Below, piece after piece: positions 1 through 6,051 of a stretch of DNA of 8,465 nt. This stretch comes from Pseudomonadota bacterium (lineage in GTDB: Bacteria; Pseudomonadota; Gammaproteobacteria; Burkholderiales; Burkholderiaceae_B): NCBI GenBank assembly GCA_023427945.1, contig JAEYZR010000135.1, positions 1 through 8,465 of the forward strand. The letters are read 5' to 3'. Position numbers and translations under genes: made by a program. Each line of letters opens with the position of its first letter. Positions within the stretch are counted from its first letter, which is position 1. Under the pieces are notes generated by a model, which ran no database searches, was not told where the DNA came from, and was given only the letters and a program-made list of their open reading frames with translations.

Positions 1-2059
1 ACAACGAGTAGCCAGCGGCCGATCCGAGTCCGAGGATAGGGGGCGGCATGATGGAAAAGGTGAATCCCTGTGGCAGGCTGGCGAACTTGCGATTGAGTTC
101 GGCATTGATCTCGCTGGAACTGCGCGAGCGCTGCTGGAACGGTTCCAGGGGAAAGAACGCGCCGCCGATGTTCGGTGTCGTGGTTGCCAGCGTGATGTTG
201 CGCCCCGGGAAGGTGATGAAATGGGCAACGCCTTCGGTGTTCTGGCCCAGTTCGGCAAGGTCCTTGAGCATCGCGTCGGTGCGTTCGATGGACGCACCCT
301 CGGGCAATCGCACCCCGGCAATCAGGGTCTGCCTGTCCTGAGTCGGAATGAAGCCTTCCGGCACTACCCTGAACATCAGACCCGTACACACCAGCAGCAC
401 GGCATAGACGAGGAACACGGCGCCGCGTCGGCCCAGTATGCGAGAGACCGATCGCTGGTAGCGCTCGGAACTGGCGCCGAAAGCACGGTTGAAGGGGCGG
501 AACACCCAACTGAACAACCGGTCGATCAGGCGCGACGGGGCGTCCTTGGGCGCATCGTGGGACTTCAGCAGGCGTGCGGCCAGTGCGGGAGAAAGTGTGA
601 GTGAGTTCACGCCGGAGATGGCGACCGAAATGGCAATCGTGACGGCGAACTGCTTGTAGAACTCGCCTGTCACGCCAGTCAGAAAGGCCATCGGCACGAA
701 CACCGCGCACAGCACCAGCGTGATGGCGATGATCGGTCCTGACACTTCACGCATCGCCAGGTGTGCTGCCGCAAGCGGCGCCATGCCTTCCTCGATATGG
801 CGCTCCACGTTTTCCACCACCACGATCGCGTCGTCCACCACGATGCCGATTGCCAGCACGAGCCCGAACAAGGTCAATGTGTTGATCGTGAACCCAAGCA
901 TGAGCAACACGGCAAACGTGCCGACGATGGACACCGGAACGGCGAGGATGGGAATGATCGAGGCGCGCCAGGTCTGCAGGAACAGGATCATCACCAGGAC
1001 GACCAGCAGCATGGCTTCGACCAGCGTGGTGATGACGGCGCGAATCGATTCACGCACGAAGATCGTGGTGTCATAGACGGCCTCGAAGGCGATGTCCTCG
1101 GGGAAGTGCGCGGACATCTCCTGCATGGTGGCGATCACGGCATCGCGGATCTCCAGTGTATTGGCGCCCGGCGCCTGGAAGATGCCGATGGCGGCGGCGT
1201 TCTGGCCGTCCAGCTGGGCGCGCATGGTGAAATCACTCGCGCCCAGTTCAAGCCTGGCCACGTCTGCCAGGCGCACGATTTCGCCGTTCGCGCCGCTGGC
1301 CAGCACGATGTCGCCGAACTCTTTTTCTGTGCTCAGGCGTCCCTGTGCATTGACGAGCCGCAGGAAGTGGCTGTCCGGCATCGGCTCGGCACCGATCTGT
1401 CCGGCCGAGACCTGGATGTTCTGTTCACGCATGGCGGCCAGCACGTCGGAGGCGTTCAGTCCCAGCGCCGCGATGCGATTCGGATCCAGCCATGCGCGCA
1501 TCGCGTAGTCACCGCTGCCCTGGAGTTCGGCGCTGCCGATCCCAGGTATGCGCGCCAGCGAATCCCGAATGTGCAGGCGTGCGTAATTACGCAGGTACAG
1601 CGTGTCGTAGGTTCCTTTAGGCGATACCAGGTGGACGATCATCAGGAAGACCGGCGAGCGCTTCTCCGTCGTCACGCCCTGACGCCGGACGTCTTCGGGC
1701 AGGCGTGCCTCGGCCTGCGCCACGCGGTTCTGGACCCGCACGGCGGCGTCGTCCGGGTTCGTGCCCGGGCGAAACGTCACTGTCGTCATGAGAACGCCGT
1801 TGGAACTGGCCACCGAGCGCATGTAGATCATGTCTTCGACACCGCTGATGGCCTCTTCGAGCGGCGTGGCCACGGTCTCTGCGATGACCTTGGGGTTTGC
1901 GCCAGGATAGACGGCGCGCACGACGACCGACGGCGGCACGACATCGGGGTATTCGGCCACAGGCAGCAGGGGAATCGCGATCAGGCCGGAGATGAAGATC
2001 ACGATCGACAGGACTGCTGCGAAAATCGGTCGGTCGATGAAGAATTTCGAGATGTTCAT
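1..2059 (-). CDS. RND multidrug efflux pump, inner-membrane permease (MexF/AcrB-like, HAE-1 family), C-terminus beyond window
   Basis: Proton-driven inner-membrane transporter of a tripartite RND pump, expected to export hydrophobic or amphiphilic compounds with the adaptor encoded just upstream. An uninterrupted frame gives 686 residues and leaves the window still open; family members have about 1050, so about a third is missing. It begins MNISKFFIDRPIFAAVLSIV, the usual RND amino-terminal helix. The porter-domain stretch PGANPKVIAETVATPLEEAI (about residues 51-70) and the segment LFLQTWRASIIP read like MexF. The paired acidic residues of transmembrane helix 4 (GIVVDDAIVVVENVER) are D409 and D410, matching the proton-relay aspartates D407/D408 of AcrB. 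The visible end (MPPPILGLGSAAGY) lies in the second porter domain. The ATG overlaps the adaptor stop codon as ATGA, with GGAG 8 bases upstream, so the two are translationally coupled. Substrate cannot be read from sequence. Confidence 0.95.
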   Translation of the reverse strand, partial: MNISKFFIDRPIFAAVLSIVIFISGLIAIPLLPVAEYPDVVPPSVVVRAVYPGANPKVIAETVATPLEEAISGVEDMIYMRSVASSNGVLMTTVTFRPGTNPDDAAVRVQNRVAQAEARLPEDVRRQGVTTEKRSPVFLMIVHLVSPKGTYDTLYLRNYARLHIRDSLARIPGIGSAELQGSGDYAMRAWLDPNRIAALGLNASDVLAAMREQNIQVSAGQIGAEPMPDSHFLRLVNAQGRLSTEKEFGDIVLASGANGEIVRLADVARLELGASDFTMRAQLDGQNAAAIGIFQAPGANTLEIRDAVIATMQEMSAHFPEDIAFEAVYDTTIFVRESIRAVITTLVEAMLLVVLVMILFLQTWRASIIPILAVPVSIVGTFAVLLMLGFTINTLTLFGLVLAIGIVVDDAIVVVENVERHIEEGMAPLAAAHLAMREVSGPIIAITLVLCAVFVPMAFLTGVTGEFYKQFAVTIAISVAISGVNSLTLSPALAARLLKSHDAPKDAPSRLIDRLFSWVFRPFNRAFGASSERYQRSVSRILGRRGAVFLVYAVLLVCTGLMFRVVPEGFIPTQDRQTLIAGVRLPEGASIERTDAMLKDLAELGQNTEGVAHFITFPGRNITLATTTPNIGGAFFPLEPFQQRSRSSSEINAELNRKFASLPQGFTFSIMPPPILGLGSAAGYSL

Positions 2060-3207
2060 CGCCGGTTCTCCAGCGACGTGGTGTGTTGTCCCTGCGAGGC
2101 AGCACGATCCGCCATCGCGACGGTCTGGGCATTGACGGCCACGCCGGGACGCGTGATGCGGCGCACGCCTTCGACCACCACACGATCACTGGCCGTCAGG
2201 CCGCTCTCGACGATGCGCAAGCCTTGCGCCATGCCGCCGAGCTGCACGTCCTGGCGCAAGGCACGTTCGCTGGAATCGACGACGAAGACATACTTGCGAT
2301 CCTGGTCGGTCAGTACCGCACGATCATCGATCAGCACGGCATCGAAGGGCGTGCTGACGGGCATCTGCACGCGGGCGAACAATCCCGGCGTGAAGCGCCG
2401 CCCGGCGTTGTCCAGCACGGCCCGCAGGCTGATCGTACCGGTCTGGCGCGATACCCGGTTGTCGAGAAAGTCCACGCGGCCCTCGTGCGGATGGCCGTTC
2501 TCACCGACCAGGCCGACGCGAACCGGCAGCGATCCCTCGCGTTGCGTGTCCACGAAACGCAGGAAGGTGGCTTCGTCCGTGTCGAAATAGACGTGCACTT
2601 GATCCTGCGTGACCAGGGTGGTGAGCACGCTGGCGCTGGCGCCACCGGACACCAGATTGCCGGGCGTGACCAGGGCGCGTCCGGCGCGCCCGGAGATGGG
2701 CGCGCGTACCCGCGTCCATTCCATGTCCAGGCGCGCCTGTTCGACTGCCGCCTGGGCCGCTTTCACGTCGGCGCCAGCCCGGGCGTATGCCGCCCGGCGC
2801 TGTTCCAGGGTTTCGGTGGACATGGCCTGTCGTTGCGCCAGGACCTGGGCCCGCGCCGCTTCGCCGCGTGCCAGTTCGGCCTGGGTTCGTGCCCGTTCCA
2901 GTTCGGCCGTGGCTCGGGACAGCGGCGCACGGTAGCTGCGGTCGTCGATGACGAAAAGTATGTCGCCTTGCTTGACCTCCTGCCCCTCGACATACTCGAC
3001 GCTTTCGATATGTCCGGCGACGCGTGGACGCAGGTCGACGCTGCCGGTCGCTTCGATTCGACCGTTGAATTCGCCCATCGGGCGCACGTTCTGGACCAGT
3101 GCGGCCGCCACGCTGACGGTCGGCGGTGCGATGGCGGCCCTGCCGGTCTGTTGCTCGCCGCAAGCGGGGAGCAGGGCCATGGCCAGAATGACCATCAGTC
3201 CCCTCAT
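2056..3207 (-). CDS. RND efflux periplasmic adaptor lipoprotein (membrane fusion protein, MexE/AcrA-like)
   Basis: Periplasmic adaptor that bridges the RND permease and an outer-membrane channel. I start it at 3207 (383 residues), because that ATG has AAGG 9 bases upstream and opens a lipoprotein signal: MRGLMVILAMALLPAC, with lipobox LPAC and lipidated Cys16. The frame stays open upstream to 3339, but those codons run into the SDR gene and lack a signal. Order of domains: first half of the lipoyl-like domain (about 52-92, RPRVAGHIESVEYVEGQEV), an alpha-helical hairpin rich in Ala, Glu, Arg and Gln (about 96-163), the second lipoyl half (RAPISGRAGR, about 168-177), a beta-barrel domain (about 200-285) and a membrane-proximal domain to the end. 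Length is normal for the family. The stop codon overlaps the permease start. The 82-base gap from the SDR suggests shared or partly independent transcription. Confidence 0.93.
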   Translation of the reverse strand: MRGLMVILAMALLPACGEQQTGRAAIAPPTVSVAAALVQNVRPMGEFNGRIEATGSVDLRPRVAGHIESVEYVEGQEVKQGDILFVIDDRSYRAPLSRATAELERARTQAELARGEAARAQVLAQRQAMSTETLEQRRAAYARAGADVKAAQAAVEQARLDMEWTRVRAPISGRAGRALVTPGNLVSGGASASVLTTLVTQDQVHVYFDTDEATFLRFVDTQREGSLPVRVGLVGENGHPHEGRVDFLDNRVSRQTGTISLRAVLDNAGRRFTPGLFARVQMPVSTPFDAVLIDDRAVLTDQDRKYVFVVDSSERALRQDVQLGGMAQGLRIVESGLTASDRVVVEGVRRITRPGVAVNAQTVAMADRAASQGQHTTSLENRR

Positions 3208-3289
3208 CCCGGGACGCCTTGCATGTGATTTGATTTCCGAAAGTCGCTTCAAACTGAACTCCACACCATGTCTTCGGGAAGGCATTGCC

Positions 3290-4186
3290 TCAGCTTTCAA
3301 AGTAGTCAGGACGGTCGAGGTCCGAGAGCAGCCCGGCATGCTCGGGCTCCCATCCCAGCGCTTGGCGCGTCAGTTGGTTCGACGCCGGTATATCCATCGA
3401 TGCGAAATGCACAAACCAGCCGAAATGGGCATCGGCGGCCTGGGCATGCAGGCTCTGGACCGGCACGTTCAGGCGATGGCCGATCACTTCTGCGATGTCT
3501 CGAAACGGCACCCCCTGTTCGGCGACGCCGTGATAGACGCCACCGGGAAGGTCGCTTTCCAGCACGAGTCTGTAGAGGTGGGCGGCATCGAGCCGGTGCA
3601 CGGCGGGCCAGCGGTTCGCGCCGTCCTCCACGAAGGCCGACGTGCCCTTGGCACGCGCACAGGCGATCAGCGTGGGAACGAAACCGTGGTCGCCATCGCC
3701 ATGCACCGACGGGGCGAGACGCACCACCGAGACGCGTACGCCGCGATCCGCGACGGCGCACGCGGCTTCTTCCGACGCGGCACGTGGGTGTGCCGAGGGG
3801 CCGCTCGCCGGCCGCGTCGTTTCAGTGGCAAGGCGGCCCGGCGGCAAGATGCCAATGGCTGACGTGACGATCAACGGGCGATCGGAGCCGACAAGTGCCG
3901 TGCCGAGCGTCTCGATCGCCTGCCTGTCGATCTCGCAGTTGGCCTTGAAGCGGGAAAAGTCGTGGATGAAGCCGGTGTGGATCACGCCGTCCACGGTGGC
4001 TGCGCCTTGGCGCAAACTGTCCGGATCTTCGAGACTCCCCCGGTGGGCTTCGGCGCCACCTGCGAGCAGCACTGCGGCGGCTGCGGCAGTGCGGGCAAGT
4101 CCTACCACTTGATGTCCGGCGTTGATGAGTTCCTGGATGAGTGCGGAGCCGACGAAACCCGTGGCGCCGGTGACTAAGATGCGCAT
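3290..4186 (-). CDS. Atypical short-chain dehydrogenase/reductase (NAD-dependent epimerase/dehydratase-like, SDR_a5 type)
   Basis: Cytoplasmic NAD(P)-dependent oxidoreductase of unknown substrate, 298 residues. The Rossmann cofactor motif is at the very start: MRILVTGATGFVGSAL, glycines 7, 10 and 13. I chose this ATG over one 28 codons upstream because AAAGGA lies 9 bases before it and the motif sits at the expected distance. Recognisable blocks of this SDR subgroup are RLAPSVHGDGDHGFVPTLI (about 156-174), NRWPAVHRLDAAHLYRLVLE (191-210) and HFGWF (254-258). The classical YxxxK catalytic pair is not present: the corresponding segment reads SAHPRAASEEAA (131-142). Poor conservation of the active-site tetrad is known for atypical SDRs of this group, so an active enzyme remains possible. 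It is divergent from an AraC regulator and upstream of the efflux genes on the same strand, suggesting co-regulation; this context link is inference. Confidence 0.9.
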   Translation of the reverse strand: MRILVTGATGFVGSALIQELINAGHQVVGLARTAAAAAVLLAGGAEAHRGSLEDPDSLRQGAATVDGVIHTGFIHDFSRFKANCEIDRQAIETLGTALVGSDRPLIVTSAIGILPPGRLATETTRPASGPSAHPRAASEEAACAVADRGVRVSVVRLAPSVHGDGDHGFVPTLIACARAKGTSAFVEDGANRWPAVHRLDAAHLYRLVLESDLPGGVYHGVAEQGVPFRDIAEVIGHRLNVPVQSLHAQAADAHFGWFVHFASMDIPASNQLTRQALGWEPEHAGLLSDLDRPDYFES

Positions 4187-4283
4187 GGCGACTGATCCTT
4201 TCTGGATGACCGCGTTCGCGGTGTACAGCCAGCAATGTAGGTCGCGCACTCGGCCCGTTCTATGCTTCAAACGCCGTGATTGC

Positions 4284-4433
4284 TTCGCGATCGTCCCGAA
4301 ATCACGTCGGGCGCTTTCAGCATCCCACCTGTCTGTCAGTCTCTGCTTTTCAGATTGTCGGGAACCTTTAAGTTTTCAGGATTGTCCGATCTGTGAGATA
4401 ACTCCCTCATACGTTCGCAATCGTCCAGGAAAT
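4284..4433. promoter_or_regulatory. Divergent SDR/AraC control region with four operator-like repeats
   Basis: The 249-base gap between the divergent SDR (start 4186) and AraC gene (start 4436) holds four related sites in the same orientation. Their cores are GATCGTC at 4289-4295, GATTGTC at 4353-4359, GATTGTC at 4380-4386 and AATCGTC at 4419-4425. The outer two share a longer block (TTCGCGATCGTCC and TTCGCAATCGTCC, both followed by a GAAAT). The inner two share TTTTCAG(G)ATTGTC and differ by one inserted G. Directly repeated half-sites are typical for AraC-family regulators. The last copy overlaps the AraC ribosome-binding site and the third overlaps a candidate -35 box, which would suit autoregulation. 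No binding data exist here; the operator role is inferred. Confidence 0.5.
4373..4402 (+). promoter_or_regulatory. Candidate promoter of the AraC-family gene
   Basis: TTTTCA at 4373-4378 could serve as a -35 box and GATAAC at 4397-4402 as a -10 box, 18 bases apart and about 33 bases before the start codon. Both are imperfect matches to the sigma-70 consensus. The third GATTGTC repeat lies within the spacer, so a bound regulator would touch the polymerase site. This is a motif call only. Confidence 0.25.
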
Positions 4434-4435
4434 GC

Positions 4436-5413
4436 ATGGATCCACTCTCAGACGTCCTCTCCTTGCTGAAGCCACGCAGCTATGTTTCTTCCGGCGTGGA
4501 CGCTGGTGGTGCATGGTCGATCCAGTTCCCCAGTCAGAACAAACTCATCAAGTGTTATGCCGTGGTGAAAGGTGAGTGCTGGCTGGCAGTCGATGGCGTA
4601 GCCAACGCCGCACATCTGAAACGAGGTGACTGCTTTGTCCTGCCCAGGGGGCGTCCGTTTCGCCTGGCGAGCTGTATGGATCTGCCGTCCGAGCCATCCA
4701 GCAACTATTTTCCGCCGCCGCATCCCGGGGCCATCGTGACGATCAACGGTGGTGGCGATTTCTTCCTTGTCGGCAGCCGCTTCGGCGTGAGCGGCGCGCA
4801 CGCCGATATATTGATGGGCATGCTGCCGCCCATCGTGCACATCCACAGCGAGACTGAACAGGCCGCGCTTCGATGGTCCGTGGAACGGATGATGCAGGAA
4901 ATGCACACGCCCCAGGCAGGCAGTGCCCTGGTGGCCCAGCACCTGGCTCACATGATGCTGATCCAGACCCTGCGCCTGCATGTCACGGAAAGCGAGGGCG
5001 GCGGTTCGGGGTGGCTGTTCGGCGTGGCGGACCGGCAACTGGGGGCGGCCATCAGTGCGATTCATGCCGACCCGGCGTATCGCTGGACGTTGCAGGCACT
5101 GGCCGAACATGCGTGTATGTCGCGCTCGGCGTTCGCTCAGCGATTTCGCGAAACGGTGGGTGCCTCACCAATGGAGTATGTGACACGCTGGCGCATGCTG
5201 CTGGCAGGAGACCGCCTGGAGAACTCCAGCGACCCTGTGTCCGTTATTTCCTTCTCGCTCGGCTATGAATCCGAAAGTGCGTTCAGCACGGCGTTCAAGC
5301 GGGTGATGGGCGCGTCACCCCGGCAGTATGGCCAACGTACGTTACCGGCCTCGAGCGGTCCGGCCGCCTTCGTGAACAATGCGAGCCGGCCCCAGGCGCT
5401 CGCACGCAGCTGA
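4436..5413 (+). CDS. AraC-family transcriptional regulator with N-terminal cupin-like sensor domain
   Basis: DNA-binding transcription factor, 325 residues. The N-terminal part (about 5-185) resembles the cupin-type ligand-binding domain found in this AraC subgroup: YAVVKGECWLAVDG (41-54) followed by LKRGDCFVLPRGRPFRL (61-77). The C-terminal AraC DNA-binding domain has two helix-turn-helices: WTLQALAEHACMSRSAFAQR (217-236) with TVGASPMEYVTRWRM, then PVSVISFSLGYESESAFSTA (267-286) with FKRVMGASPRQY. A short low-conservation tail follows. The ATG at 4436 has AGGA 5 bases upstream. It is divergent from the SDR gene, and AraC regulators of this type commonly control a divergent oxidoreductase gene. 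Four repeated motifs in the shared upstream region are candidate operators. The inducer is unknown. Its end lies 17 bases from the convergent YchJ-family gene. Confidence 0.93.
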   Translation: MDPLSDVLSLLKPRSYVSSGVDAGGAWSIQFPSQNKLIKCYAVVKGECWLAVDGVANAAHLKRGDCFVLPRGRPFRLASCMDLPSEPSSNYFPPPHPGAIVTINGGGDFFLVGSRFGVSGAHADILMGMLPPIVHIHSETEQAALRWSVERMMQEMHTPQAGSALVAQHLAHMMLIQTLRLHVTESEGGGSGWLFGVADRQLGAAISAIHADPAYRWTLQALAEHACMSRSAFAQRFRETVGASPMEYVTRWRMLLAGDRLENSSDPVSVISFSLGYESESAFSTAFKRVMGASPRQYGQRTLPASSGPAAFVNNASRPQALARS

Positions 5414-5430
5414 GGGTGCCGCTGGGCGCT

Positions 5431-5829
5431 TCAGCTTTCCTCGACATCGCCATCGATGTAGAACCAGCGACCGCGCTCCTGTCTGAACCGGCTTGTTTCC
5501 TGCATGCGCATGCCGCGCCCGCCCAGGCGATAGCGCGCGACGAAGGTGACGTTGACGTGGGTGTCGTCGATTTTGTCGACACCTTTGACCTGCAGGCCCA
5601 GCCACTTCAGGTTGGCCGGATTGGGTTCTATCTTGTCCGGGCGTGTTTCCGGCGCCCAGGTGTCGCGCAGGTAGGTCAGGTCATCCATGACATAGGCGGT
5701 GAAGCGCGAGCGCATCAGCGTTTCCGCATCGGGCGCACGCAGCTTGAAGCTGCCCATGTGCCAGCGCGCGCAGCATGCCGGATAGATGCGCCCGCTGCCG
5801 CAGGGGCACGCGATACGATCCCGGCTCAT
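5431..5829 (-). CDS. ychJ: YchJ-family SEC-C motif protein (UPF0225)
   Basis: Small cytoplasmic protein of 132 residues and unknown biochemical role. The N-terminus carries a SEC-C zinc-binding motif, CPCGSGRIYPACC, with cysteines 8, 10, 19 and 20 (CxC-x8-CC). The rest is the NTF2-like YchJ core: LMRSRFTAYVMDDLTYLRDTW (about 38-58), then VTFVARYRLGG and RFRQERGRWFYIDGD near the end. Escherichia coli YchJ is about 20 residues longer and ends with a second SEC-C motif, which this protein lacks. I start at 5829 because the zinc motif normally begins a few residues after the start; the frame runs on to 6015 but that extension looks non-coding. No Shine-Dalgarno is visible; instead a 7-base-pair inverted repeat touches the start codon. 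It converges on the AraC gene and is divergent from the NERD-helicase gene. Confidence 0.9.
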   Translation of the reverse strand: MSRDRIACPCGSGRIYPACCARWHMGSFKLRAPDAETLMRSRFTAYVMDDLTYLRDTWAPETRPDKIEPNPANLKWLGLQVKGVDKIDDTHVNVTFVARYRLGGRGMRMQETSRFRQERGRWFYIDGDVEES

Positions 5830-5845
5830 GCACACACCGTGTGCA
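5829..5845 (-). promoter_or_regulatory. Perfect inverted repeat abutting the ychJ start codon
   Basis: TGCACACACCGTGTGCA is a perfect 7-base-pair inverted repeat with a 3-base spacer, and its edge overlaps the last base pair of the ychJ ATG (5827-5829). In the transcript it could fold into a hairpin exactly where a Shine-Dalgarno would lie, and no Shine-Dalgarno is visible there. It could equally be a protein-binding operator on DNA. The repeat is seen directly; either role is inference. Confidence 0.4.
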
Positions 5846-5924
5846 GTAGGGGCGCAAGTGGCGCACGCACGGCCTGAGCAGGCGCGGAAATCAGTTTGGT
5901 CATGGGTGGCAGGCAAGAAAGAGG

Positions 5925-5937
5925 CAATCGACGATTG
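5925..5937. repeat. Perfect short palindrome in the ychJ / NERD-helicase intergenic region
   Basis: CAATCGACGATTG consists of two 6-base arms, CAATCG and CGATTG, around a single A. It lies about 95 bases upstream of the ychJ start and about 115 upstream of the helicase start, so it could serve as an operator for either gene. No match to a named regulator is claimed. Confidence 0.35.
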
Positions 5938-5966
5938 TACCGTCAGCCCACGCAGCCTGGCCCTCG

Positions 5967-5984
5967 CAAAGTGACATGACTTTG
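5967..5984. repeat. Second inverted repeat in the ychJ / NERD-helicase intergenic region
   Basis: CAAAGTGACATGACTTTG has perfect 6-base arms, CAAAGT and ACTTTG, separated by 6 bases. It is about 67 bases before the helicase start codon, a position suited to a repressor site for that gene. The symmetry is seen directly; the binding role is inferred. Confidence 0.35.
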
Positions 5985-5991
5985 TGTCGTG

Positions 5992-6036
5992 CAGAGGCTG
6001 CATCCGCCTGCGCAACCGGCTAAGCTGCTGTTTTTT
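5992..6036 (+). terminator. Terminator-like hairpin with T6 tract in the NERD-helicase leader
   Basis: CAGAGGCT (5992-5999) can pair with AGCTGCTG (6023-6030) with one mismatch and one G-T pair, and six T residues follow directly (6031-6036). The loop is long at 23 bases, so the stem is weak for an intrinsic terminator. It stands 15 bases before the start codon of the helicase gene on the same strand, where it would act as an attenuator. A smaller stem, TGCAG-AGG-CTGCA at 5990-6002, overlaps its left arm and would compete with it. Low confidence. Confidence 0.2.
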
Positions 6037-6051
6037 GGTCTGGAGTCCGAC

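Noticed and set aside
761..2590. A 609-codon open frame on the plus strand, antisense to the efflux genes.
   Set aside because: It is extremely rich in His, Arg, Asp and Gln with no recognisable domain and spans the boundary of two clear minus-strand genes (permease and adaptor). It is the usual shadow frame of high-GC coding DNA.
3208..3339. A longer N-terminus for the adaptor protein, beginning at 3339 or 3285.
   Set aside because: It would overlap the end of the SDR gene, bury the lipoprotein signal inside the protein, and the 3285 ATG has only a GAGG too close to it. The 3207 start has a well-spaced AAGG and a proper signal peptide.
2083..3862. Long plus-strand frames (381 codons at 2083-3228 and 304 codons at 2948-3862).
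   Set aside because: Both lie antisense to well-supported adaptor and SDR genes, lack known motifs, and show the low-complexity composition typical of antisense frames.
4187..4270. A 28-codon N-terminal extension of the SDR starting at 4270.
   Set aside because: The Rossmann motif belongs at the very N-terminus, and the 4186 ATG has a good AAAGGA 9 bases upstream; the extension shows no homology.
5408..5436. AGCTGA ... TCAGCT inverted repeat across the convergent AraC and ychJ stop codons, a possible bidirectional terminator.
   Set aside because: Only 6 base pairs with a 17-base unpaired loop and no T tract of useful length; it can be explained by the two stop codons and chance.
5830..6015. 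A 62-codon extension of the ychJ frame upstream to 6015.
   Set aside because: The extension runs through the intergenic repeats, has no homology, and the SEC-C motif is normally within about ten residues of the start.
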